Below, piece by piece: positions 16,715 to 28,909 of a stretch of 64,000 nucleotides of DNA. Positions within the stretch are counted from its first letter, which is position 1; each line of letters begins with the position of its first letter. The notes under the pieces were generated by a model. That model was not told the origin of the DNA, searched no databases, and saw nothing but the letters and a program-made list of their open reading frames with translations. The position numbers and the translations under genes are program-made. The stretch is from Chitinophaga oryzae (GTDB lineage Bacteria > Bacteroidota > Bacteroidia > Chitinophagales > Chitinophagaceae), in the NCBI RefSeq assembly GCF_012516375.2, contig NZ_CP051204.2, positions 4,092,001-4,156,000 on the forward strand, read 5' to 3'.

Positions 16715-16896
16715 ATAGCGGTCTCCAGATTATAAATGTACGCTTAATTATCTGAATAAAAGGTGCGCAAAGCAGGTTATAATTCATTCACGCTCACGCC
16801 TATATGCAATATTCTTCTCCTGAACTTTTTGACTTTGTGGATGTTATCCATATAGGACCGAAAGCCGCTTTACAGCGGTTTATTAAAAAAAAATTT

Positions 16897-17568
16897 ATGC
16901 GTACTCCATCTGTATCTCTTAGCCGCCGCTTCCGGGGAGCTGCCGCCCTGCTGGCGATAGCGCTGTTTATGGCTGCCTGCGGCACTTCTGTCCATATGAC
17001 AGGTACCTGGAAAGATCCCGGCGCCGAAACAGGCGGCTATCATAATATCCTGGTGGCGGGCGTCAGCTCCAATCAAACGGCAAGAGGAACGGTGGAAAGC
17101 AGGCTGGCCGCCCAGCTGCAACAACATGGTATCGTGGCGGGAAAAAGCATCGATTTGTTTCCGCCCAACTTCGACCCCAAAAAGGAAGAATCGGTAAAAA
17201 CCGCCTCCGCTAAAATTACAGCGGCAGGTTACCATGCGGTGCTGACGGTGACACTGGTCAATAAAGAGTCTGAAACCCGGTATGTACCGGGCACCGTAAT
17301 GTATGCGCCTTATCCTGCTTATGGCTGGTATGGCCGCTTCTGGGGCTACTATGGCTATATGTACAATTCGGTGTACTCCCCGGGATATTATACGACCGAT
17401 AAGGTGTATTTCCTGGAGAGCAACCTGTATGACCTGGCCCAGGACGGAAAACTGGTATGGTCCGGCCAGTCGGAAACCTATAACCCCAACAGCCTGGAAT
17501 CGTTCGCTACCGCCTACGCTAAAGTTGTGACGGACGCTTTACAAAACAACGGGTTGTTACGGCGCTAA
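16897..17568 (+). CDS. Lipoprotein of unknown function
   Basis: About 223 residues with a lipobox FMAACGTS after a basic signal peptide. The mature part starts with MTGTWKDP and holds a Tyr/Gly-rich stretch around residues 130-170 (YGWYGRFWGYYGYMY). The family was not named with confidence; it resembles small lipoproteins with a DUF4136-like layout. ATG 16897 gives a proper signal peptide, so 31 further in-frame residues upstream were rejected. Its stop overlaps that of the convergent gene in CTAA. A short hairpin (about 16865-16879) lies in the leader. Confidence 0.65.
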   Translation: MRTPSVSLSRRFRGAAALLAIALFMAACGTSVHMTGTWKDPGAETGGYHNILVAGVSSNQTARGTVESRLAAQLQQHGIVAGKSIDLFPPNFDPKKEESVKTASAKITAAGYHAVLTVTLVNKESETRYVPGTVMYAPYPAYGWYGRFWGYYGYMYNSVYSPGYYTTDKVYFLESNLYDLAQDGKLVWSGQSETYNPNSLESFATAYAKVVTDALQNNGLLRR

Positions 17569-18005
17569 TTTGCCGGTTCGTCATAATAGGTCCTGTCCCG
17601 GATGATTTTACCGTCTTTCACGGTAAAAACCACGCAAATGGGAAGCTGCCACTTTTTGCCGTCCTGGCCGGTAGCACTGGAGATAAATTCAACGATAATG
17701 TGGTTTTTGTCGCCGTAGATGTCTTTTATTTCGTCCTGCACATCCGGGAACTGCCGGTGCAACTCCTGGTATTTTTTTACCAGCTGCGCGCGCGAGAGAG
17801 ACACCATCTCCGGACCGTGTTCAGGGTCCAGGAACTGCGCGGTATCTGCGTAACAGGCCGCCATCTCCTGCCAGTTATGCTCATTAAATGCGGCAAACAT
17901 ATCTTTTACTACCTGAACATGAGGGTTGGACAGGCTGATTTTTCCTCCCGGCTGCACACAGGCTGTCACCAGGAAAAGAGATAAAATCGTACAGTACGTT
18001 TTCAT
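17565..18005 (-). CDS. NTF2-like (SnoaL-type) lipoprotein
   Basis: A 146-residue lipoprotein (lipobox VTACVQPGG) carrying an NTF2-like cone fold: VKDMFAAFNEHNWQEMAACYADTAQFLDP and the closing VVFTVKDGKIIRDRTYYDE. Members bind small hydrophobic ligands or act as isomerases; no catalytic site can be assigned. Convergent with the preceding lipoprotein gene. Confidence 0.8.
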   Translation of the reverse strand: MKTYCTILSLFLVTACVQPGGKISLSNPHVQVVKDMFAAFNEHNWQEMAACYADTAQFLDPEHGPEMVSLSRAQLVKKYQELHRQFPDVQDEIKDIYGDKNHIIVEFISSATGQDGKKWQLPICVVFTVKDGKIIRDRTYYDEPAN

Positions 18006-18086
18006 AGCAGGAAATTAATGCTGAGAAAATCAAATTACGAAGAAGTATGATAAAAGCCTAACTTGCCCCTTTAATCGTTGATTTTT

Positions 18087-18311
18087 ATGGAGATGACTCA
18101 ACCGAACCCGGAGATACTGCAACAGCTGGTAACCATGAAAATGCCCTTCGGGAAATACAAGGACGTGATTTTGTGCGATCTGCCGGTTAGTTACCTGGAA
18201 TGGTTTCAGCGCAATGGTTTCCCGAAAGGCAAACTGGGCATGATGCTGGAGACCATGCTGGTCATCAAAATGAATGGTCTCACCCATCTGCTGACCCCCC
18301 TGAAAAAATAA
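18087..18311 (+). CDS. DUF3820 family small protein
   Basis: A 74-residue protein with the DUF3820 signature MPFGKYKDVILCDLPVSYLEW followed by GFPKGKLGMMLE. DUF3820 is found alone or fused to exonuclease-like domains and its role is unknown. The ATG at 18087 was chosen; one at 18093 is possible. The TAA stop merges into the solo octamer array C. Confidence 0.85.
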   Translation: MEMTQPNPEILQQLVTMKMPFGKYKDVILCDLPVSYLEWFQRNGFPKGKLGMMLETMLVIKMNGLTHLLTPLKK

Positions 18312-18341
18312 CCCAATAACCAAATAACCCAATAACCAAAT
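18310..18341. repeat. Octamer array C, single arm
   Basis: Four units in perfect 8-base phase: AACCCAAT, AACCAAAT, AACCCAAT, AACCAAAT, the reverse orientation of the other arrays. No opposing arm is present. The array starts inside the TAA stop of the DUF3820 gene and ends next to the bactofilin terminator. Confidence 0.75.
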
Positions 18342-18345
18342 AAAG

Positions 18346-18372
18346 GAGGCTGCCTCGTTAACGGGCAGCCTC
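18346..18372 (-). terminator. Terminator between DUF3820 and bactofilin genes
   Basis: GAGGCTGCC (18346-18354) pairs with GGCAGCCTC (18364-18372). On the minus strand CTTTATTT follows, so it probably ends bactofilin transcription. Confidence 0.7.
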
Positions 18373-18416
18373 TCCAAATAACGTTTAAGTATATACGTTG
18401 TTATAGTCAGGACTTG

Positions 18417-18902
18417 TTAAAACCAGCTGGTGGTTTGTTCTTCTTCGTTGGCGGCCGGTGCGGCAGGAGCTGCAGCAGCGGCTACGGGGATAGCTTCTCC
18501 CGGGTGGTGTTGTTCTGTAACAGACGGTGTTTCCGCTTTAGGTGCGGGCAGCACATTTTTCCGGATGGCGCCTTCCACTACGGCGCCCTCTTCGAGTTCA
18601 AGAACGATGGCATTCACATCTCCCTTGACGAAGGCTTTATTACTGATATGGGCTTTGTTGCTGATATAAACGTCTCCATACACTTTCCCGTGTACAACAA
18701 GATCGGCCGCATAAATATGCCCTTTGATGCTGGCGGTTTCACTGACCACCAGTTTACCGGTCGTTTTTACGTTGCCCTTCACGTTCCCGTCAATCCGTCC
18801 TGAAATGGTAGCGTCGATGCTGCCGTTTACGGTTACTTCTTTAGGGATACGAAATGCTCCCGGTACAATGATGTTTCGGAAAAAATGTCTCACACTTATC
18901 AC
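18417..18902 (-). CDS. Bactofilin (polymer-forming cytoskeletal protein)
   Basis: A 161-residue bactofilin. The central right-handed beta-helix shows the repeating turn pattern (VNGSIDATISGRIDGNVKG, then TGKLVVSETASIKGHIYA, ADLVVHGKVYGDVYI). A flexible Ala/Pro/Glu-rich C-terminal tail follows. Bactofilins form nucleotide-free filaments that place cell-wall enzymes or shape the cell. It follows the actin-like gene by nine bases on the same strand, so the two cytoskeletal proteins are almost certainly made together. Confidence 0.9.
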   Translation of the reverse strand: MISVRHFFRNIIVPGAFRIPKEVTVNGSIDATISGRIDGNVKGNVKTTGKLVVSETASIKGHIYAADLVVHGKVYGDVYISNKAHISNKAFVKGDVNAIVLELEEGAVVEGAIRKNVLPAPKAETPSVTEQHHPGEAIPVAAAAAPAAPAANEEEQTTSWF

Positions 18903-18911
18903 ACAAACGAA

Positions 18912-19976
18912 TTAGAGGGTTATGGGATTATTTACGACCGGTTGATGCTCGTCATCGAACGTAGAGATAATAGAACTGGAGTTGCCGAGATCAAGGCCGA
19001 CGCTCCTCTGTGGTTTATTGTCCGAAATCCGAAGACTGTTATAAAGATAACCAATACTCATGAGTTTTTCAGGGTCAGGCGCCACCTCAACCGGAATAAA
19101 ATCACGGAATTCTTCCTGGAAAGCATCGGTCAGTTCTTTGTAGTAAGCGCCGCCGCCCATCAGGTATATTTTTTCACAGCTTTCAAAGTCCAGGTCGGTG
19201 AAGTAGCTGCGCATCAGCGGAGATACCACCTCTTTGTAATACTGCGTCAGCACGCCTTTACGCATTTCCCGCAGGTCAATGCGCTTGCGGTTGGTGAAAA
19301 TAGAACCTTTCATGAAGGCATCGTCCACCTGGTGTTCGTTTTTCATTTCCAGGTAATGCTTCTGGTTCAGTTCACGGGTCAGGTTGTTGATGGCGTAGCG
19401 GATGCCATGGGAGCTGAAGCAGGTACGGTGTACCAGCCCGTCGCCGGTGGCCATGCCGCCTTCTATGGTACCAAAACCAAAGCTGATGGCAATGAAATTG
19501 TCCAGCTGCGGTTCGTTGATCGTCTTTTTCAGGCCGATGATACCGCCAACGATCTCCGGGATGATCTCATATTTTTCGATGTCGAACATCGCTTTTTTGT
19601 AAGACCCCTTCGTGTTGTAAGTCTGCGTATCGTAGTCGATCAGGAAATGCCGCTTGCTCAGGAACTGCTCCGCTGCGGTTTTGTAGACGTTGTAAGTGGA
19701 AAAGGGAAAACCCATGGTCAGCGCAATGGGCTGCTGTACTTTGTCGGCCGTATTAAGCAGCGCTGCTTTGAACAGGATTTCATAGTCTTCTTCAGTTGGA
19801 GCTGCATTGGTAATCCTGCCCGGATTAATGCCGCCCCGTTTGGCCAGGTTGCCTACCAGATACCAGGTTTCATCTTTTTTGATCTTCAAGCCATTGAGTA
19901 AATCTTTGCTCGAGTTTTCGGTGTTCCCAAAGGCCGTCTCAAAAACGCTGGGGAAACTGGTTGTAGTTACTTTCAT
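18912..19976 (-). CDS. Actin-like ATPase (ParM/Alp type), apparently circularly permuted
   Basis: A 354-residue protein of the actin/ParM superfamily. Motifs in order: FPSVF at the N-terminus (normally after strands 1-2), a phosphate-2 loop SFGFGTIEGG (165-174, with Ser in place of the usual Asp), an adenosine motif LMGGGA (272-277), the usual closing helix EKLMSIGYLYNSL, and then a phosphate-1 motif VGLDLGNSSSII (326-337) at the very C-terminus. Normally phosphate-1 opens the protein. The frame upstream of ATG 19976 hits a stop after ten codons with no phosphate-1, so the order is real in this sequence. Role inferred: filament former working with the bactofilin. Confidence 0.82.
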   Translation of the reverse strand: MKVTTTSFPSVFETAFGNTENSSKDLLNGLKIKKDETWYLVGNLAKRGGINPGRITNAAPTEEDYEILFKAALLNTADKVQQPIALTMGFPFSTYNVYKTAAEQFLSKRHFLIDYDTQTYNTKGSYKKAMFDIEKYEIIPEIVGGIIGLKKTINEPQLDNFIAISFGFGTIEGGMATGDGLVHRTCFSSHGIRYAINNLTRELNQKHYLEMKNEHQVDDAFMKGSIFTNRKRIDLREMRKGVLTQYYKEVVSPLMRSYFTDLDFESCEKIYLMGGGAYYKELTDAFQEEFRDFIPVEVAPDPEKLMSIGYLYNSLRISDNKPQRSVGLDLGNSSSIISTFDDEHQPVVNNPITL

Positions 19977-20218
19977 AGTGTTGTATTGATAATAACGGTT
20001 GTTTTCTCAATTTAGCCGGGATGAGGGTTTCATCATGATACTAAACAGGGCTTAAATATATAAAATATTAGTAAACAAGGGGATGACAATCGCTGAATGT
20101 AAGTTAAATTTAATACAGCTTCCCTGAATTTCAAAATCCCCTCCATACTAAAAAATGCTGATTCCCGTTTTCTATACGTCCCCTTGTCCCGGCCTGCTCA
20201 CTTCTTATCTGGTTTTTC

Positions 20219-20599
20219 ATGAGATCCATGCGATATGCCTGGCTGCTTTCAGGGCTGCTGTGGGCTTGTAACTCCTCCCAGAGAATTTATACCGCCCCGG
20301 CCATCGGCGCGGAAGCACAGTTCGATAAAGGACTGCGTCCTGAAAAACATCCCAAATACCTGTTCGACAAAAAGACGATGAAAGACATGGAACGGCAGGG
20401 CGCTGTATCCAACTACCATAGTAAAAGACGAAACACCGCCCCCACGGCCCCGGTAAAAAAGGCCGGCAGTGAATCCGTCCCCGCAGACTCCACCGCACAC
20501 CCTGCAGACAGCACCGGCGCTCCCTTGCCTCAACCGGCAGACAGCGTACGCACACCGCCGGACAGCACGCACCGGTTACCGGCAGCGCTCAACAAATAA
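20219..20599 (+). CDS. Small Pro/Ser-rich lipoprotein, unknown function
   Basis: A 126-residue lipoprotein with signal MRYAWLLSGLLWAC and lipobox LWAC. A basic middle (PEKHPKYLFDKKTMKDM) is followed by a low-complexity tail with repeated PADST/PADSV/PPDST units, typical of disordered linkers. No family recognised. Divergent from the actin-like gene. The 242-base gap between them is AT-rich and holds no further gene. Confidence 0.65.
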   Translation: MRSMRYAWLLSGLLWACNSSQRIYTAPAIGAEAQFDKGLRPEKHPKYLFDKKTMKDMERQGAVSNYHSKRRNTAPTAPVKKAGSESVPADSTAHPADSTGAPLPQPADSVRTPPDSTHRLPAALNK

Positions 20600-20688
20600 C
20601 AACACCATCGACGGAATACTTCAGCCTGTCTGCATAATTTGTATGCCGTCAATCCTTTCTTAACTAGCGGGGACCCCGGCAAAATCCC

Positions 20689-20696
20689 TATTTTTG
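20689..20696 (+). promoter_or_regulatory. -7 element of the M1 peptidase gene
   Basis: TATTTTTG fits TAnnTTTG. A small hairpin (CCCTTCG / CGAAGGG, about 20707-20724) lies in the leader before ATG 20740. No clear -33 TTG is seen. Confidence 0.5.
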
Positions 20697-20739
20697 AAAA
20701 ACAAGCCCTTCGGATGCGAAGGGACTTTATGACTGATGT

Positions 20740-22593
20740 ATGATGAAAATGCGACTTCTATTTTTACTGTTGCTGGCAGGCTGGCAACAGGCTTCGGCCC
20801 AATCCCTGTTCATGCCGCGGAACATCCGGCAGGCATACGAGAAACAAACAAGGAGCGAAAGCGGCGCCCCCGGGCCGCGGTACTGGCAGAACAAAGCCAG
20901 CTATGATATCCGGGTGAAGTTTGAACCCGCCACCAACCTGGTATCCGGTTCCGAGACTATTGTGTATACCAACAACAGCCCCGACACATTACGCTACCTG
21001 AACTTTAAGTTGTTTGCCAACCTCTTCCAGCACGGCGCCGTTCGTAATATGGTAGTGACAGCAGAAGACCTGCATAAAGGCGTGGCCATTAAAAACGTTA
21101 AAATCAACGGCGCAGACCGCAAGGTATCAGCCGTTACCGGTACCAATATGCCCGTCGCCATAGACGACCTGGCGCCGGGTAAGCAGACGGAGATTTCGCT
21201 CGACTTTTCCTACACGCTGAACGAAAACACGCATATCCGTACCGGTACCGTAGACACCGGCGCCTACTTCCTGGCTTATTTCTTCCCGCGGGTGGCGGTA
21301 TATGACGACATCAACGGATGGGACATGGTCCCCTACAGCGGCGTGACAGAATTTTACAACGACTTCAGTGATTTTAAAGTCGCCGTTACCGTTCCCGGCA
21401 ACTACCAGGTGTGGGCTACCGGCGACCTGAAAAACGGGCCGGAAGTATTTTCCGATACTTACCTGCAACGGATTGCCCGGGCGGAAAAGAGCGATGGCAT
21501 CGTCGATATCATTGACAGCACGGATATCCGGAAAGGGAATATCTCTCCCCGGAACCCCTTTAATACCTGGCGGTTTGAAGCATCCAACGTAGTGGATTTT
21601 GCTTTCGCCATCAGTAACCACTATTGCTGGAAGGCCACCAGCGTGGAAGTGGACCGCGCTACCAAACGCCGTACCCGGGTGGATGTGGCCTTTAATACAG
21701 CACACGCGGATTATTTCGGGGTGATCGATTACGCCCGCGCAACGGTCGACAGGATGAGCCATCATTTCCCCAAATGGCCTTTCCCATATCCGCATATTTC
21801 TGTATTCGACGGACTGGACCAGATGGAATACCCCATGATGGTGAATGACAATCCCGTTCCTGACAAGGCGGGCGCCATTGAACTGACGGACCACGAGATC
21901 TTCCATACCATGTTTCCTTTTTACATGGGCACCAATGAAACGATTTACGCATGGATGGATGAAGGCTGGGCTACCATAGGGGAGTGGCTGATCTCACCGA
22001 TGATCGACTCCACGATCGTGGATAATTACGGGATGGCCAATTACAATGCTATTGCAGGCAAAGCGCAGGACCTGCCCATCATGACGCCCTCCAATCAGCA
22101 GACCGACGCGTATATGACCAACGCGTACCCCAAGCCGGCGCTGGGCTATTTGTATGTAAAAGACATGCTGGGCGACAGCCTTTTTCTAAAAGCGCTGCAT
22201 CATTATATCCGCACGTGGAACGGGAAACATCCGCAGCCTTACGATTTCTTCAACTGCATGAACGCAGGCGCGGGTAAAGACATGAACTGGTTCTGGAAAA
22301 GCTGGTTCTTCGATGACGGATATCCCGACCTGGCCATAGAGAAAGTTGACCGCAACGGGCAGCGCTGTGAAATTACCGTACTGTCTAAAGGCAACAAGCC
22401 GGTACCGGTAGACCTGACGGTAACGTTTGACGACCAGACCACGCTGCAGCTGCATAAAAGCATCGCGTGCTGGGAGAAGGGAAATAAAACCGTGACCATT
22501 CCTTTCTCCACATCCAAAAAAATCAGCAAAGTAACCCTGGGAGGTACCTGGTCGGCGGACGTAAACCCGGCTGACAACGTGAAGGTATTGTAA
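20740..22593 (+). CDS. M1 family metallopeptidase, secreted
   Basis: A 617-residue protein with a signal peptide ending near QASAQS. The zinc site is HEIFH (H385, H389) with the third ligand E408 in MDEGWA, giving the HExxH-x18-E spacing of gluzincins. The usual GxMEN exopeptidase motif appears as LDQMEYPMM, a variant, so specificity may differ from classical aminopeptidase N. Expected in the periplasm or outer surface. Starts at 20743 or 20749 are also possible. Confidence 0.88.
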   Translation: MMKMRLLFLLLLAGWQQASAQSLFMPRNIRQAYEKQTRSESGAPGPRYWQNKASYDIRVKFEPATNLVSGSETIVYTNNSPDTLRYLNFKLFANLFQHGAVRNMVVTAEDLHKGVAIKNVKINGADRKVSAVTGTNMPVAIDDLAPGKQTEISLDFSYTLNENTHIRTGTVDTGAYFLAYFFPRVAVYDDINGWDMVPYSGVTEFYNDFSDFKVAVTVPGNYQVWATGDLKNGPEVFSDTYLQRIARAEKSDGIVDIIDSTDIRKGNISPRNPFNTWRFEASNVVDFAFAISNHYCWKATSVEVDRATKRRTRVDVAFNTAHADYFGVIDYARATVDRMSHHFPKWPFPYPHISVFDGLDQMEYPMMVNDNPVPDKAGAIELTDHEIFHTMFPFYMGTNETIYAWMDEGWATIGEWLISPMIDSTIVDNYGMANYNAIAGKAQDLPIMTPSNQQTDAYMTNAYPKPALGYLYVKDMLGDSLFLKALHHYIRTWNGKHPQPYDFFNCMNAGAGKDMNWFWKSWFFDDGYPDLAIEKVDRNGQRCEITVLSKGNKPVPVDLTVTFDDQTTLQLHKSIACWEKGNKTVTIPFSTSKKISKVTLGGTWSADVNPADNVKVL

Positions 22594-22599
22594 AATAAA

Positions 22600-22627
22600 A
22601 GCGGCTGGTCCCCCGGGGCCAGCCGCT
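22600..22627. terminator. Hairpin between convergent M1 peptidase and ACBP genes
   Basis: AGCGGCTGG (22600-22608) pairs with CCAGCCGCT (22619-22627), with a GC-rich inner part. Upstream A-rich sequence gives a T run on the minus strand. Confidence 0.7.
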
Positions 22628-22647
22628 GTATCTTAACCTTGCGGGCA

Positions 22648-22905
22648 TCAGCCTTTCAGGCGTTTTACCAGGTCGATGTACTCCTGCATGGCAGCTTCTT
22701 TGGACTTACCTTTCAGTGCAGCCCAGGCTTCATGCTTGGCTTTCGCCACAAAGTCGAACGGATTGGCCGGGGGATCAGTGTCCACGTCACCGGTGGAACC
22801 CTGTTTATAAAGGCTGTATAATTGCAGCAGTATCTCGTTGGACGGCTTCTCGGAGAGGGTTTTGCTTTCGGCAGCAGCTTGTTCAAATTGTGCGGTCAGG
22901 TCCAT
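22648..22905 (-). CDS. Acyl-CoA-binding protein
   Basis: An 85-residue ACBP of normal length. Seen: FEQAAAESKTL, LLQLYSLYKQGSTGDVD and FVAKAKHEAWAALKGKSKEAAMQEYIDLV, the canonical four-helix signature with the Tyr and Lys residues that bind the CoA phosphate. It binds medium and long-chain acyl-CoA in the cytosol. ACBP is common in eukaryotes and limited to some bacteria, including Bacteroidota. Single gene, convergent with the M1 peptidase. Confidence 0.94.
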   Translation of the reverse strand: MDLTAQFEQAAAESKTLSEKPSNEILLQLYSLYKQGSTGDVDTDPPANPFDFVAKAKHEAWAALKGKSKEAAMQEYIDLVKRLKG

Positions 22906-23039
22906 ATCATTCAGGTTTTAGATCAAATAATACCCCCGAGGGGGATTTATCTCTAATATATGAAAAATTGACAATCCGCATGTAGCATGTTTATCAAAAC
23001 ATAATCGCCCTAAACCGCTGACTAATAAACAATTTTTAA

Positions 23040-23047
23040 TACCTTTG
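23040..23047 (+). promoter_or_regulatory. -7 element of lepA
   Basis: TACCTTTG fits TAnnTTTG and lies 56 bases before the lepA ATG. No clear TTG at -33. Confidence 0.6.
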
Positions 23048-23103
23048 CGGCCTGAAAAGGCTTAACCGGGCATTTTAACCGCCACAGGCCAGTAAATCAA
23101 CAT

Positions 23104-24897
23104 ATGAAGAATATTCGCAATTTTTGTATCATTGCCCATATTGACCACGGTAAGAGTACCCTGGCCGACCGATTATTGGAATTTACCAAAACGATCTCCG
23201 ATCGTGATATGCAGGCGCAGGTGCTGGACGACATGGACCTGGAAAGGGAGAAAGGCATCACCATCAAGAGCCATGCTATCCAAATGAACTACACCGCCAA
23301 AAATGGCGAAAAATATACGTTTAACCTGATCGATACCCCCGGCCACGTAGACTTTTCCTACGAGGTGTCCCGCGCGCTGGCCGCCTGTGAAGGCGCGCTG
23401 CTGCTGGTAGACGCCGCTCAGGGTATCCAGGCGCAGACCATCTCTAACCTGTACCTGGCACTGGAAAATGACCTGGAGATCATCCCGGTGATCAATAAAA
23501 TTGATATGCCGGGCGCCATGATCGAAGAGGTGAAAGACCAGATCATTGAACTGATTGGCGTAAAAGATGAGGACATCCTGCTGGCATCCGGTAAAACCGG
23601 TATCGGCATCGAAGACATACTGGAGGCGATCGTGACCCGCATTCCCGGGCCGAAAGGCAGCCTGGATGCGCCGCTGCAGGCGCTGATCTTTGACAGCGTG
23701 TTCAACTCTTTCCGCGGTATCATCGCATATTTCCGCGTGTACAACGGTTCCATCAAAAAAGGAGATAAAATCAAATTCGTTAATACCGGAGAAGAATACG
23801 AAGCCGATGAAGTAGGTATCCTGAAACTGGGACTGGAGCCCCGTAAAGAGGTATTTGCCGGCGACGTGGGCTATATCATCACCGGTATCAAGAGCGCCAA
23901 GGAAGTAAAAGTAGGGGACACCATTACCCTGGCCAGCAGGCCTTGTGAAGAAGGCATCAAAGGCTTCCAGGAAGTGAAACCCATGGTATTTGCCGGTATC
24001 TTCCCGGTAGTGACCGAAGACTTCGAAGAGCTGCGCGAATGCATGGACAAACTCCAGCTCAACGACGCCTCCCTGACTTACGAACTGGAAACATCACAGG
24101 CGCTGGGCTTCGGTTTCCGTTGCGGTTTCCTCGGTATGCTCCACATGGAAATTATCCAGGAACGCCTCGAAAGAGAGTTTAACCAAACGGTGATCACCAC
24201 CGTACCGAACGTGGGCTTCATCGCGCATACCACCAGGGAAGGCGTGGTGATCGTGAATAACCCGAGCGAAATGCCGGACCCCACCAAACTGGAAAGAATC
24301 GAAGAACCTTTCATCCGGGCTCAGATCATTACCAAGCCTGAATATATCGGTAACATCATGACGCTTTGCCTCGGCAAACGTGGTATCCTGCTCAACCAGA
24401 GCTACCTGACCACCACCCGTGTGGAACTCATGTTTGAATTACCGCTTACCGAGATCGTGTTCGACTTCTACGATAAGCTGAAGAGCCAGACCCGCGGTTA
24501 TGCCTCTTTCGACTATACGCCGATCGGTTTCCGCGACAGCGATATCGTGAAAATGGATATCCTGCTCAACGGCGATAAAGTGGACGCCCTCAGTGCGCTG
24601 ATCCACCGCAGCAGAGCGCAGGACTTCGGCCGCAAGCTTTGCGAAAAGCTGAAAGACCTGCTGCCCCGCCAGCAATTCCTGATCGCCATCCAGGCAGCGG
24701 TAGGCGCTAAAATCCTCGCCCGCGAAAACATCAGCGCCATGCGTAAAGACGTTACCGCGAAATGTTATGGCGGTGATATCTCCCGTAAACGTAAACTGCT
24801 GGAGAAACAGAAGGAAGGTAAAAAACGTATGCGCCAGATCGGTAACGTGGAAGTGCCGCAGGAAGCGTTCCTGGCCGTACTCAAGCTGGACGACTAA
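23104..24897 (+). CDS. lepA: Elongation factor 4 (LepA)
   Basis: A 597-residue translational GTPase of standard length. G1 [10 protein letters not shown]3 DTPGHVDF and G4 NKIDMPGA are intact, and the C-terminal domain unique to LepA ends in [18 protein letters not shown]. It acts on ribosomes, affecting back-translocation, initiation or 30S assembly. Single-gene unit with its own -7 element and a strong terminator downstream. Confidence 0.97.
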   Translation: MKNIRNFCIIAHIDHGKSTLADRLLEFTKTISDRDMQAQVLDDMDLEREKGITIKSHAIQMNYTAKNGEKYTFNLIDTPGHVDFSYEVSRALAACEGALLLVDAAQGIQAQTISNLYLALENDLEIIPVINKIDMPGAMIEEVKDQIIELIGVKDEDILLASGKTGIGIEDILEAIVTRIPGPKGSLDAPLQALIFDSVFNSFRGIIAYFRVYNGSIKKGDKIKFVNTGEEYEADEVGILKLGLEPRKEVFAGDVGYIITGIKSAKEVKVGDTITLASRPCEEGIKGFQEVKPMVFAGIFPVVTEDFEELRECMDKLQLNDASLTYELETSQALGFGFRCGFLGMLHMEIIQERLEREFNQTVITTVPNVGFIAHTTREGVVIVNNPSEMPDPTKLERIEEPFIRAQIITKPEYIGNIMTLCLGKRGILLNQSYLTTTRVELMFELPLTEIVFDFYDKLKSQTRGYASFDYTPIGFRDSDIVKMDILLNGDKVDALSALIHRSRAQDFGRKLCEKLKDLLPRQQFLIAIQAAVGAKILARENISAMRKDVTAKCYGGDISRKRKLLEKQKEGKKRMRQIGNVEVPQEAFLAVLKLDD

Positions 24898-24934
24898 TAG
24901 ACAAATTTTAAAATTTAAGAATTTTCAGATTATA

Positions 24935-24970
24935 ACAGCGAAGAGTCTACGGAACCTTCGCTGTTTTTAT
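24935..24970 (+). terminator. Intrinsic terminator after lepA
   Basis: ACAGCGAAG (24935-24943) pairs with CTTCGCTGT (24956-24964) and runs into TTTTTATTTT. Confidence 0.88.
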
Positions 24971-25042
24971 TTTCCGGAAAAGCGAAATTTTTCGTAAACT
25001 GTTTACGTGTTCGAATGTTATACCCTTTAAAACATCCATTAC

Positions 25043-28770
<3,728 letters not shown>

Positions 28771-28792
28771 TTAATAATGAAGGTAGATATTA

Positions 28793-28829
28793 TAGTCTAC
28801 AAATATAGTAGACTAATTTTGATTTCCAA
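28793..28829 (-). promoter_or_regulatory. metY promoter embedded in an inverted repeat
   Basis: TAGTCTAC (28793-28800) and GTAGACTA (28808-28815) form a perfect 8-7-8 inverted repeat. On the minus strand TATATTTG (28800-28807) fits TAnnTTTG and sits in the spacer, and TTG (28827-28829) stands 19 bases upstream. The operator thus brackets the -7 element. Confidence 0.8.
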
Positions 28830-28909
28830 ATGCCTGGGGGATATAAAAAGCGGATATAAAATAATCAGTTATCTTCGGGGGATCATTTGACGATTGTTTT
28901 AGTGAACCT

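Noticed and set aside
18885..19901. Open frame of 338 codons on the plus strand
   Set aside because: Antisense to the actin-like gene; no motif.
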